Origin: Sternotherus odoratus | Taxonomy: Eukaryota > Chordata > Testudines > Kinosternidae | NCBI GenBank assembly: GCA_032164245.1 | Contig: JAVMKO010000006.1 | Location: forward strand, 5,781,001 to 5,845,000 | Length of the DNA stretch: 64,000 nucleotides | Direction of reading: 5' to 3' | Shown: positions 1 to 11,368 of the stretch, piece after piece | How the letters are laid out: each line of letters begins with the position of its first letter | Numbering within the stretch: position 1 is the first letter of the stretch | Notes under the pieces: generated by a model | Databases searched by the model: none | What the model was told of the DNA's origin: nothing | What the model saw: the letters and a program-made list of their open reading frames with translations, nothing else | Translations under genes and position numbers: made by a program

Positions 1-391
1 TCCCGAGGCCTCTCCACCCCTAACTGCCCCCCTCAGGTCCCCACCCCCTACCCAATCCCGCCTGCTCCCCGTCTGTCCTGACCCCTATCCACCCCCCTAC
101 CGCCTAACAGACTCCCAGGACTCCCATTCCCCATCCAACCCCTCTTGTTCCCCAGAACCTCTGCCCCATCCAACCGCTCCCTGCACCCTGACTGCCCCCT
201 GGGACTCCTTGTCCTTTATCCAACCCTTGGCCCTGGCCCCCTTACCATGACGCTCAGAGCGGCATGTCTGGCAGTTGCGCAGAGCCAGACATACTCCTCC
301 CCGGGAGCGTGCACCCCCCCCCCCCCCCCGGCCGAGAGCCGAGCAGGACAGTCCTGCGGGCCACATCCGGCCCGTAGTTTGCCCACTCCTG
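1..391. mobile_element. hAT-like non-autonomous element, right part only
   Basis: C-rich sequence ends in GTTTGCCCACTCCTG. This is the reverse complement of the CAGGGGTGGGCAAAC terminus seen intact at 50773. The left end is outside the window. The C-run and Pro-rich reading frames here are by-products of the element. Confidence 0.6.
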
Positions 392-696
392 GCATAGAGC
401 ACTACCAGGAACAGACATTCTTCGGTAGCTCTTTAAACTTAAGATTCTTAGGATAGAAACTTTAGTTTTGTCTCCTTTTGTTGAAAATCAGTCGATAGAC
501 AAGTTTTCTTAAAAAGCAAATTTTATCATTGAGGCCCTGGAGGAAAGTTATTGACAGTATTAAATGCTGACTAAACGTAAGGAATCACTACTGAGGTCTT
601 TATGAATCTATGTAGCTGTAAAACTAAACTGATCCTTCACTAGCAGGAAACATTCAGCATAAAACTTCTGTCATCTGAAAGGAACTAGGTAAAATA

Positions 697-857
697 GAGT
701 CTTGTAGCACCTTATAGACTAACAGATCTTAGGGATCATAGGCTTTCAAGTGGGTCTTAGCCCACGAAAGCTCATGATCCCTAAAGTCTGTTAGTCTATA
801 AGGTGCTACAAGACTGTCGCTTTTGCAGATCCAGATTAATATGGCTACCCCTCTGAT
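697..857 (+). mobile_element. Fold-back retroposon-like repeat with 13-bp target duplication
   Basis: This 161-bp insert is flanked by perfect direct repeats ACTAGGTAAAATA (684-696 and 858-870). Within it, 698-726 and 787-815 are perfect 29-bp inverted repeats around a loop with the hallmark TAGCCCACGAAAGCT. The 3' end reads GGCTACCCCTCTGAT. The same family recurs at 35775, 50133 and 53865. The long target duplication points to target-primed integration rather than cut-and-paste transposition. Confidence 0.75.
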
Positions 858-870
858 ACTAGGTAAAATA

Positions 871-3780
871 CAATCCAAAGGCTACATGGTAAGTCTCATA
901 TTTCAACTCTAAGACAGGGACCAGGTCTCCTTGTTTGGGAGGCTCCTAGCACACGGTCAGTGGGGCGGAACTAGAAGCACAACTGATGCAAAAGTCACAC
1001 GAACACTAATTTTTTTATTCCCTACTGAGCACTATTGTGCATTTATGATGCAAGAACCACAGTTAAATGTTAAAGTCCAGAAATTAGAAGGAAATCTACA
1101 AGCACCCTGACTACTGTATTTCAAAAGGCACGATGACATGCACCCCACAGAGGAATGTGAAGGATTATTTTGAGCACTGCCTTTGTACACAACGGAGATA
1201 AGGAAGGATAGCGAGAGTTGGGTTAGTCCTACTGTAAGACAAACTCTCAGATTTATATAACTAAGACATACCGTAGAGTGGATTGGTTAATCCTTAGAGT
1301 CTTATGCACAGAAAGTGGTGTGTTAGCTTAATTCAAACTGACATGACCCCAGATAACCACCAAGTACATCAGAAGCAGTATTTGTTGTATGCATTGCTAG
1401 ATAACTTTCATCACCAGGGCATTGGGAAAATATCACACTACATGCCGTGACACTATGTATTCATTATTCATAGGCAAACTTCAAATACATAAGCTTGCAC
1501 ATGGCTTGCCAAGTTGCAACTCCTTAGACATCTCAGTTTCTTTCTCGCCCACCCCACCAGTGTCCTTTAAAACAAGGTTTCTTTTTAAATAAACAAAAGC
1601 CATCGTAGTGTGGAGGGTAACCATCTGTAGGAACTAGACTGGTGCTGATGTAATAGACCTCCATGAGGGAGCAGCCTGTTTACTACCATTCTCTTCACAA
1701 CCTCCCTAGGAAACCCACAGAATTTGATAACCATTAAATCAGGTTCGTACTCAGGCATGGACCTTGATGCTACTAGCTAGCAGTGTAAGTGGGGAGCCGT
1801 GAGGAGAGGCTGAAGACAGAGATTATTAGAACTCTCATGAAGACACGAGACTATAATGGGACTGTTCCCAAAGCCAAAAAAACCCCAAAATCAGTTCTTG
1901 GGCTTTTTCATCGCCTCAGGGAAGCTTTAGGAGATTAAGCATGTTGTCATAACTATGCAAGACTGATTCAGTTCTCATGACGTTCTTTAACAGTAGCCTC
2001 TTTTCTTTAGGCTGAGTGTTTAGGCTGAGGTCCCATGGTGCACCTGGTTCACCCTGAGCAATGTGTCGATCTTGAAGTCTCTAAAGCAACCATCACACCC
2101 TAATGTTGCTTTAAAAACTGAGGAGCATTCCCTTGCACTACCATTATCCGGACTAGCGGGTACCCAGTACAACTGTACACAGATTCTGTGAGCTAGCAAG
2201 GGGGAAGCTCGGCTGTGGTGAACAATTCACAGACCACAGCTACTCCTCAACACGATCCACCCGCTGAGGAGTCACAGCAGCGTATTCTGGTTACATTTGA
2301 GGAAGTCCTAGGCTCTCTGGACAGTGGGAGGATACAGTGGACTGTAAATGAAAAAGGTCAAAGCCATGTCTGAAACAGGCCTCAGGTTTAAGAATTCTAG
2401 AATAATTGAGGCCATTCGACAAAGACGGAACACCCCCTCCCCGCTCTCTGGAAGGCTGCTGGAGCACAAAGTCACAAGATTTCTTCTTACCACCACCCCA
2501 GAGAAGAAATAAAGGGGAAATACTTTAAACACAAACAGTATCAGAACTGAAACAAAGCATGGAAAGTTAGCGAACATCTCTAGAACCAATGATGGCCCAT
2601 TTCCAAGCCTGCTCCCAGGAGTATATTTGGGCAGAGAGTGTCAAAGCGCCGGTCTAAAAGTTGCACTCATTTAACTAGACATGTTGATGTCACCCCAATT
2701 GAGTTATACTGGTGCAACTTTATACCTGTGGACACACTTACATCAGTTTAAAATCTAGTTTATATCTGTTGTTTAGCTGGCACAAGCTAAATCTATGCAC
2801 CACCTGTTTCCATCTGATATAAGGTCTAAACGAGCATAAGACTGCACCAAACAAAGCTGCGCCAGTTTAATTAAATCAGGGCAACATCCCACCTCAAGTG
2901 AAAGGCAGCTTGTGTGTAAACAAAGCCCATTCGTTGAATGCAATAGTTGAAGCAGAAGTCGCTCCACTCTGCATTGGGAAGGAAATGACTCTGGTCCAAA
3001 GACTCGGAGTGACTGATTTCCTTCAAGTCTTGAGAAATGCATCTATTAGCAATAGCTTTCTTCCCCATTGTCACTAATTCCTCTTTCAGCAACTGCTCTG
3101 TGCACTTGTTCCACTCCAAGTGAAAGCCATGGGGAAAAGGCGGCTATTTTGTTACGGGAAAGGTTACGCCAGAATTGACTCACTCTTGGCTCCTGCTCAT
3201 CGGCAGCTGAGAGGAGAGGCGGTCACTGTATAAGGGTCATTACCTCTTACAGCAGAGGAGATAAGCAGCCTCCTACCTTCACCTAGCAACATCAGCGCAG
3301 TCACATCTGCACAAACACCTCCTGTGCATATGCTGCATCGGTGCAGCTCAGTTGGGTAACACACCAGCGTAAGCCCTGCTGCACCATATCTACGTTCGGG
3401 TTTGGTGCCAGTGTAACTAGTTACCCTGTTGCTGGTTTCCTTAGCCTAGCTTAGGCCATTAGTCTGTAACAGGGAGCACTGAGAGAAGCCCTGCAAAATA
3501 CAGTTTGCGGGAAAAAGCAGCTTTATTGACTAGTGCTCTTTTGGCCTCTTTCCTTGCAAGAGGTAACAGAAGCCGTTAATTTACAGTAACACCCGGGATG
3601 CTGAATTAAACAACCAACAGTCCCTGCGTGCTCCCACTGAGATGCAACCATCAGGGCACGCTACGCTTTTTCCATTATCCCCCTTTGCTAGACAGTTACA
3701 GAAGGCAGGATGTGCCTGTCGGCTTTAGCAGGGGCACATGGCCTCTGCCAGCTGCCCTCTCCATGGTCAGTCGGCCTTAC
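871..3780. other. NIN intron, no further exon recognised
   Basis: This is ordinary intronic sequence with no recognisable coding exon on either strand. The next part of NIN was looked for and not seen. A short tail-like repeat fragment (GGGACCAGG ... CTCCTAGCAC) lies near 915-955. Confidence 0.5.
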
Positions 3781-3966
3781 CCTGCCAAGAAGGTTGCCTT
3801 GCAGAAGGGTCTGCTGCAGTGCTCCAGGGGCCACCTCCTCCAGATGCAACACGTGACACAGATCGGTCAGCTCCTCCTGCCCGAGGGATCCAGTGCCCGT
3901 GCTGTCAAAGCTGTCGAAGAGCTCCTTGAGACGGGCTTCATACTGGTCCTGCTCCGCTTCATCCAT
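3781..3966 (-). CDS. NIN: Ninein, first coding exon (N-terminal EF-hand region), partial gene
   Basis: This is the first coding exon of ninein, a large coiled-coil protein that anchors microtubule minus ends at the mother centriole. Read on the minus strand, the ATG at 3966-3964 opens 62 codons beginning MDEAEQDQYEARLKELFDSF. From memory this is nearly identical to the human NIN N-terminus and clearly closer to NIN than to NINL. Residues 21-32 form a degenerate EF-hand loop (D21, G24, G26, L28, E32). The exon ends after GR at 3781 and a GTAAGG donor follows. The acceptor is a pyrimidine-rich tract ending in CAG just above 3987, so the spliced exon is about 3781-3987. No next coding exon is visible down to position 1, so the following intron is at least 3.7 kb. 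Identity is near certain. The residue positions are seen, and the function comes from the family. Confidence 0.93.
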
Positions 3967-3987
3967 CCCATCACCCGCCACGCTCAC
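3967..3987 (-). other. NIN: NIN leader between splice acceptor and ATG
   Basis: These are the 21 nt between the CAG acceptor (plus-strand CT at 3988-3989) and the ATG. Read in the NIN frame they contain no stop, so the frame is open back to the splice site. The first bases (GTGAGCG) also look like a donor, which is unusual directly after an acceptor. Confidence 0.7.
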
Positions 3988-4585
3988 CTGCCGGGAGGAA
4001 GAGACATTGGACGGTTACACTGACGAAGGGCTTTACCGGACATACTTTTGCATGAGGAGCGATGCAGGCAACTACACAGTTTCCCCCGCAGCGTGGAGTG
4101 AGAAGTGTAGCAATCCAAGCACTGCCATGAAACCAGGCTAAAATGCCAGAGAGGAGAAACAAATCAACTACCCCTACTGGGCAAAAGAACATGCTACTTC
4201 GACCGCTCTGTGCCTCCTCGCTGAGGATTTTTCAGAAGCTCTGCTACATCTTGGCTTTACTGAATTCCACAGCCCAGCAACAGAGAAGAGCTTTCCCTCA
4301 CCCCCGCATGTTACCTGTAGCAACACTCAATCTGCATCAATAGAGGTGGATGCTGAAAGAAAAATACAACGACCTTTAGACAATCAGCTGCAACCACCCA
4401 CTCTCCCTATTGTTTTGAACTGGGTGAAGATAGCTCCCTGATTCTAGCAAAGGTTTTGTAAAAACTAGTCTGGTCCTGGGATTTCTTGCTAGGAGGATTT
4501 CTTCTGGGATTCTGAATCCATCAAGGTGGTGATGAGTTTTAATTCTCTCTCAGAGATACTTTTTCCCCCCTTAAGAAAAAAATTA
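3988..4585. other. NIN intron, nothing recognised
   Basis: This is intronic sequence upstream of the first NIN coding exon. Apart from the polypyrimidine tract that serves the acceptor at 3988, no element was recognised. Confidence 0.4.
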
Positions 4586-5320
4586 GGGCTGTCAATCACC
4601 GTTCACTCATGTGATTAACTCACAAAAATGAATCACGATTAAAACAATTAATTGCAATTAATCACAGTTTTAATCACACTGTGAAATAAGAGACTACCAA
4701 TAGAAATTGATTAAATATTGTGGATTTTTTCCCACATTTTCATATATATCTTGTATTCTGTGTTGTAACTGAAATCAAAGTGTATATTTTAATTATAAAT
4801 ATCTGCACTGTAAAAATGATAAACAGAAGAAATAGTATTTTTCAATTCACCTCATACAGGTACCCTAGTGCAATCTATGTCCTGAAAGTGCACCTTACAA
4901 ATGTAGGGGTCTTTTTGTTCAATAGCTGCTCTCAAAAACGAAACATTGTAAAACTTCAGAGCCTACAAGTCCACTCAGACCTACTTCTTGTTCAGTCAAT
5001 TGCTAAGACAAACAAGTTTGTTTACATTTACGGGAGATAATGCTGCCCTCTTATTAGAATGTCACCAGAAAGTGAGAACAGGCATTTGAATGGCACTTTT
5101 GTAGGCACAATTGCACTACAGTACTTGTATTGGGTGAATTGAAAAATACGATTTCTCCTGTCTTTTACAGTGCAAACACTTGTAATCAAAAATAAAGTGA
5201 ACACTGTACAATTTGTATCAATATATTTGAAAATGTAGAAAACATCCAAAAATTTAAATAAATGGTATTCTATTATTGTATGATTAATCACGATTAATTT
5301 TTTTAATCACTTGATAGCCC
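4586..5320. mobile_element. 735-bp fold-back DNA transposon with TA target site
   Basis: The ends are GGGCTGTCAA and TTGATAGCCC, flanked by TA on both sides, as expected for Tc1/mariner-like insertion. Inside, 4810-4880 and 5100-5175 are inverted copies of each other: both strands encode a similar RRN-IFQFT peptide, which reveals the palindrome. It has no transposase gene and is AT-rich. The superfamily is inferred from the TA duplication only. Confidence 0.7.
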
Positions 5321-6219
5321 TAAAAAAAAATCCTACTTGGCCACTAAGAGTCTCAGGAAGCTCTGAAGCCCAGTGATTAAATGGATAGCAGAAAGCAATT
5401 CTCATGCAAGCCTTTTTCAAGTTTTCAGATCAATTAGGAACAATTACATAAGGGAGGTAGAATCTACTTCCATCCTAGGTCGCCTGACCTGACAATTTTA
5501 GCAGATTGAAGGACTGCATCCTGCTCCAGTACCAGAGTCACGTAGCTTACCCTGAACGTGATCTTTAACACGAACATCAATTGCAAGGAGTGTCATTTGG
5601 CTGAGCGGCCCCGGAGTAGCACCAAAGGCCTGGTTAGCAATACTCATTAGCTCTGCTTTATTCAGCAGAGACCTGTATATAATTATTTCTGCACTGCGCT
5701 GAGGGGACCCCTCTCCCCCCACAAAAGACTGAATGAGTCAGGCTGATGCAAAGAGCTTCCTTGTTTACAAGATAGTACGAGCTGCTTCGCAGCAGTTCAT
5801 CAAAACGCAGCTTGTTTAGCTTCACTGGAGCCAGCAGATGAGGTGGTGTAAGAAGAGTCTTCCCAGGAGCTACATTTATTCCCTAGGTGGTTTAGGTAAT
5901 GCTTTGTCTGCAACAGCAAGGAGAAAAACAACACCTGCAGTAGAAACGGAGCTGATTGTAGGTCAACGGTGTGGAGTGAAACCAAGGGGCAGATTTCTAG
6001 AGCCCCTTGTCTGAAATGTCTCGTGCTACATCTTTGCTCTTTACCCTTCCCTCTGTTATTAGACTGTCGGTAGGGCCACACCATGCACTACTACGATGCT
6101 ACACCACATACTGTTTATCCAAGGACACACATTTCTACGCTGACCAGGCTCGCTTGCTTCATCTTTTCCATGTTGCCCATCTCTTGGTTTGCTCACCCGC
6201 AGGAAAAATCAGATAGATA
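5321..6219. other. NIN intron, nothing recognised
   Basis: Non-repetitive intronic sequence. No exon or element was recognised. Confidence 0.4.
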
Positions 6220-6450
6220 TAAATGGAGATATCCAATCTCCTAGAACTGGAAAGACCTTGAAGGTCATCGAGTCCAGTCCCCTGCCTACACTAGCAGGAT
6301 CCCCCTGCCTACACTAGCAGGATCGAGTACTGTCCCCTGACAGATTTTTTTTTTTTGCCCCAGATCCCTAAATGGCCCCCTCAAGGATTGAACTCACAAC
6401 CCTGGGTTTAGCAGGCCAACGCTCAAACCACTGAGCTATCCCCCCACCCC
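6220..6450 (-). mobile_element. tRNA-headed SINE, turtle Cry type
   Basis: On the minus strand the head reads GGATAGCTCAGTGGTTTGAG, then GGTTGTGAGTTCAATCC, which are A-box and B-box promoter motifs. A tail like a CR1 3' end follows (GACTCGATGACCTTCAAGG). The tail segment CCCCTGCCTACACTAGCAGG is duplicated in tandem at about 6279-6324. Confidence 0.85.
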
Positions 6451-7813
6451 CCATAGCATAGATAGCACCAGCCACCACTTGCACTCAGTCTTTCCGCCAG
6501 TGAATGTGTCTTCTCCCTTTTCTAGGAAGAAACAAGACTGACTTCTAGCCCACACATCCCACTCCACACACACACTAAAGTCTGCGTTGTCCCCTTTCGT
6601 CTACAAGTAGCTCAAGTGCTTGTGTCCACAGCAACGGAGGACGGTAGCATGCAGGACCACCTGAGGTTTTTCTCTACAGTTCAATAGAGTGGCTCTTTAT
6701 CCTGTACAAACCCTGCTGCTCTGGGGAGCCAAGTATATCAAGGCCAATCTCAGGACAGCTACGTGGTCCGGTGGGGGGCATGGCTCAGCATTCATGTCAT
6801 GCTCCGTGTCAGTGCCTGGCTTGGCCAAGCTAATGATCCAACCAGCGAACCAAATTTGGTGATGAATCCCGATCACGTGCCACCTAAGGTACATCGCGCG
6901 TATGCTAAGGCAACTTGGCCAGGTCAAGCAGGTCTCCAGGACGCAGCCAGCACTCATGAAAGGAGCTCCACAAAGCCAAGCCTCCTATGCTGCTACATCA
7001 TGGTACCGGCACATATGGATCAAGTTCTTTTCAGTGTCAAGTCTGGGCAAAGAACACAACCACGGCAGGGCTCTTACTGACTTGTAGCTCGTTAATTCTG
7101 AGCGCTGAAAAGCTGCAAGCCACGACATGTGCCAGGTGAGCCATTAAATAACCCAGCCCCAGAATGTCATGACACCGCGGAACGTGCCAGCCTGAACGTT
7201 TTAAAAAACCACCCCCAGAAATGTTAGTGGATTACACACGCCTGCATCAGCATTTTTGCCCCGCCGCTGCCTCCCACTTTCCTTAAAGTCAGGGATTAAG
7301 TTAGTTCAGCCTGGGGTTATGCAAATGAATTAATAATCAAAGGATCCAATCCCAGCTATACATGGGACAGAAGCAGATTTTCCTGCCAAAAATGGGGGGG
7401 AAAAAAAGAACACTGCCAAGAACTCAGCACAAACATGGCATTTTATTAAACCAGTTTTTGGTGTTTCCAGCCTTGCTAACATCAGATATAGTCCCCTCCC
7501 TAAAACTCTGGAACAAGCCATCATCATTCACAACGGCTGATGAGCTCACGAGGTCTTACGTGGAATTAGCTGGCCAGCCACCCTTTCTGCACACAGGTAC
7601 GTGGCTGCTGATCTGCATTTCTGTCACACACGTGGAACAGAGCATGGAAACATACGCCGACAGACATCATGGTCATTAGAGGGATGCAACCCAGGGGCTT
7701 CTGCATAGATCTCGGGCTCTGGGAGAAATGTTTTGCTGGAGGGCAGCCTGGAGAGAGACAGGCACAAGCGGACATTCTAAGCCAGAAGAGGCACTTGGCA
7801 AACACGTAGCCTG
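6451..7813. other. NIN intron, nothing recognised
   Basis: No exon with convincing splice sites and no recognised repeat apart from short low-complexity runs. Confidence 0.4.
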
Positions 7814-8085
7814 GGTCTCTAACGTTTATTGTGAAGGTTATCGGAGTCTCTTGAGATGGAAGATTTTAATCTAAGAGGCCTGGAATTTAGAAAGATGATT
7901 GAATTAGTCTCCTCCACAATTAAGATATTTTGCTTTCATCCTCCATACAACTGATTCTTACTGTGACGCTTCACAAAATTTGTGTATTGCATAGGGAGGG
8001 GAGAGATCTTCATTATAAACATTTCTTATAATATCCAACATTTTTTCCTAAGCTTATTTTCTGTTAAGAAGCTCCCATAAAACTT
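7814..8085 (+). repeat. Left arm of 272-bp inverted duplication
   Basis: The reverse complement of this segment matches 11097-11368 with 3 mismatches and no gaps by eye (about 98.9%). Neither arm shows terminal inverted repeats or target duplications. The right end lies inside a perfect palindrome (8081-8104). Confidence 0.9.
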
Positions 8086-8104
8086 GAGGCCAAGGCCTCA
8101 AGTT
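8081..8104. repeat. Perfect 24-bp palindrome at the duplication border
   Basis: Two 11-bp arms (AACTTGAGGCC and its complement) flank AA. The homology between the two duplication arms stops five bases into this palindrome. Confidence 0.9.
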
Positions 8105-10026
8105 TAGGAGGTTTTGTATCCGTTTTCGTCTGGCACCCCCAGGCTGAGTCTCTCAACAACACCCACATCACAATGGGAGAACCCCCCGACCAAAGTGCTG
8201 ATGATGAGGAGCATGGATCACTCCTCCCCTTCACCGCGAGTGTCTCCTGCAGCCAGGGACCATCAAACAGTTGTGGCAAAGGGTACTTTTGCTTTTATTA
8301 GTGACACCTGCAGGGATCCAGGACCTCTAAGTTTTTCTGACAGCTAGTGCCCAAGAAAGCAAGCTTGAAGAAACCCGATGCTCTTCAAGAGCACGGCAAG
8401 TCACAAAATCAGACCAAACAAGCATTCAGCGCCAGAGGGCTAATCAGCAATAAAGCTGCCTCAAGTCGATGATCTTTGATAATTAGTTTTCAGAAATCCC
8501 CAGGGGAGAAGACAGGCCAGCCGACAGGCTGTGCTCTTACACGTGGGTTGGATTCTGAACTGCCTTGGTCCTTGTATAATCACTTACACCCACTGTGCAC
8601 TAGCATAAATGACTACACACGGAGAAGAACAAGGAAGAATCGGGCCCCTTTTGTTCTCTGCTACAGATACTGTGGCTCCTGTCTGCCCTGCCCTTCACAT
8701 CATCTTCACAGCTCACTTTGGTATTCAGACAAGAGGCTGGTGACGTGAGAAACTGCAAGAGAGTCTGAACAAACCTAACAGTGTTTCCCAGAGCATTATG
8801 TTGGGGCTCTGCTCTGGTGGGAAAAAAAGGGGGTATCTGCTCCTGCACCATACAGACTGAAGTGTCAACCAGCAGAACTTGTCTGGGTAGCAGACATGGT
8901 CTGGGTAGCAGACATGGTCTGTCAACACCTGGCTCGGATACACTGAACAGTCTCCTCTTAGAGCTCAGGCTATTTAAGGCAATAGAAGTGGCTCAAACCA
9001 CTCACTCCCCTCCCACCCACATGTGGCTACAGCAGGGCTTCTCAATCTTCCCCACCAAGCAACCCAGATCACCTGTTCTTCCTTTTGTGAATCCATATCC
9101 CAGAATCCTTCGCATGGTGTCAGCAAAAAAAAACCCCACAAACAACCCAAAACAAAACCAAAATCCCAAATGCTGCAACACCTGTTTGGTGGTGTGACAA
9201 AAAGCACTTGAGGGAGTCAATATTTACATTCAATTCAGAGCTTGGGGGGAAATTGACATCAACCTATAGCCACAAACACCATGTTCCCTGCAATTTAAAG
9301 ACTAGTGGCAAAATAATTTCCATAATGGGCTCTAACTATTTATACCGTGGTACAACCTCTGGGTCCCAGTCAGGAACCTATTGTGCTAGGCACTGCACGT
9401 GCGTCGATGAAAAGAATGGTCCCTCCACCAAAAAGCTTATAATGCAAGTAAACGATGAGATAACAGGTGGATATGGACAGAAGTGGGGGGGGGGGGGGGG
9501 AGGGAGTGGCGGGTTCTGTGGAGGCCAAGGGAACAGCGAGACCAATATGATTATTGCAATACTCAGCAGTCCCAGCATACCAGCTGCCCACCTATTGTCT
9601 AGTGTTGTGGACACGTTCCAGTGGAGGTGAGTTTCAAGGAGGGGGGTGGAAGAGCGTGGCAACGTTGTGGAGTTTTACAGGGAGCTCCACTAGCAGAAGG
9701 GACAGGACAAAGTGCAAAGGTGTCGGGTAGAAAGTCAGACCGACGGGCAATGCAGGCTGGCATTGCTGGCAGAGCAAACCCTAAATCGTTGCCTCTGTCG
9801 GCTGGAAAGGAGAGTTTAGTGATCTTTCAGACACCCGGGAAGGCCTATTTCCGGCCCATGGCAGGGGAAAGATCTGGGAATGCTTCAAGTTCAAAACTCA
9901 GAAATCTTCGCAGTCTCTCTCCAGCTGCAGAGAGAATGCGTTTCATTCCCCCACGCTCCAGGAAAGCAACATCTCAACAGCTTTAAAAGATATACAAGTG
10001 GAAGATAGTTCACCTTTCTATAGATA
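8105..10026. other. NIN intron, minor repeats only
   Basis: A 21-bp direct repeat (GTCTGGGTAGCAGACATG) lies at about 8881-8920. At about 9365-9475 an old SINE/LINE-tail fragment is suggested by CTATTGTGCTAGGCACTG and AAAAGCTTATAATGCAAGT. A G-run lies at 9485-9500. No exon was recognised. Confidence 0.4.
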
Positions 10027-10149
10027 GGGTGACCAGATAGCAAGTGTGAAAAATCAGGACAACGGTGGGGGGGTAATCGGAGCCCATTAAAAAAAAAAAA
10101 GCCCCAAATAGCGGGACTGTCCCTATAAAATCAGGACATCTGGTCACCC
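10027..10149. mobile_element. 123-bp MITE, copy 1
   Basis: Termini GGGTGACCAGAT and ATCTGGTCACCC are flanked by TA on both sides. The inner part reads AAAAATCAGGAC ... TATAAAATCAGGACA. Two more copies lie at 43989 and 45246 in the opposite orientation. The TA duplication suggests mobilisation by a Tc1/mariner-like transposase. Confidence 0.85.
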
Positions 10150-11096
10150 TATCTGTAGACCATCTAATCATCATCTTCGGCTGCAGCCAATCAGAGAGGC
10201 TGGGGCAGCCTCCCCCACTCCCCCTCCAGGCTCCAGAACACAGGACACTCTGTAAAGCGAGTCAAGATGCCTGCTCCTCTCTCTGCCTTATTCAGCAGTG
10301 CTGAAAGAGCTCTTACCTCTAGCACCAGAAAAGCCCAGGAGTGTGCGAGCCCCCCCCAAGCAGCCAAGTTAACAAAGCCAGCAGCAGCAGAACACTGCAC
10401 TGAAGCGAGCCTCTGACCTCCAGCCATTTCAAGTGCAGAAATTGACTGTGTGTCACAGCTGAGGGATATGTTCCATTGGGGGCGGTGGGGGAGAGGGGAG
10501 AGAAGGCAGATTGGCAGGGGAAAGAGAGCCTAGAAGGGGCGGGGGGGGGGGCAAACAAAACAAAAATACAAAGCCAGAATTAAACTCAGGCCTTTCATCT
10601 CCCCTCCAGATGGCCTAGCAGCTGAACTACTAGATGGAATGTCTGGCTTGTCTTCACTGCTCAATCGCTCTCCATACTAGTGCATCATGAAAGCTCGGGC
10701 ACAGCTGATCGGGATCCCTGATGTGTGGGACTCTCTCTAGCTGCGAGATGCAGCCTCCAAGTTCTAGATATAAAAATATCGAGGGGAGTTATTTTGATCA
10801 AGTAGTTTTTGCTCAGCCTCACATTCGCCCCTTCACTGTATCTGTGTTACAGCACGCAAGTCCTGGTATTTACTCTCCCAGCATTTAAAAGTTTGAACAG
10901 ATGGTTCAGTGTGGAAAACCAGACGATTTATCTGCTTTAACAGAATGATGGTTCTTTCTACATCAGAGCCTTAAAGTGGCTTCAGCCCTGAAAAGTATTA
11001 GCAAAGCACGAAAGCTAGAAGAAGGTGACACTTTTAGAAGGGACAAATCCACCAACAGAAATTGACAGAGTAGCAAATATCCAGTTAGCATCGGGG
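10150..11096. other. NIN intron, nothing recognised
   Basis: Spacer of the inverted duplication. A G-run lies at 10539-10551. No exon was recognised. Confidence 0.4.
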
Positions 11097-11368
11097 AAGT
11101 TTTATGGGAGCTTCTTAACAGAAAATAAGCTTAGGAAAAAATGTTGGATATTATAAGAAATGTTTATAATGAAGATCTCTCCCCTCCCTATGCAATACAT
11201 AAATTTTGTGAAGCGTCACAGTAAGAATCAGTTGTATGGAGGATGAAAGCAAAATATCTTAATTGTGGAGGAGACTAATTCAATCATCTTTCTAAATTCC
11301 AGGCCTCTTAGATTAAAATCTTCCTTCTCAAGAGAATCCGATAACCTTCACAATAAACGTTAGAGACC
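11097..11368 (-). repeat. Right arm of 272-bp inverted duplication
   Basis: The partner of 7814-8085 in opposite orientation. The spacer is 3,011 bp. The few differences are single substitutions. Confidence 0.9.

Noticed and set aside
3781..3966. Assignment of the EF-hand exon to NINL
   Set aside because: The wording EARLKELFDSFDSTGTGSLG matches NIN far better than NINL as remembered, and ABHD12B next door fits NIN.
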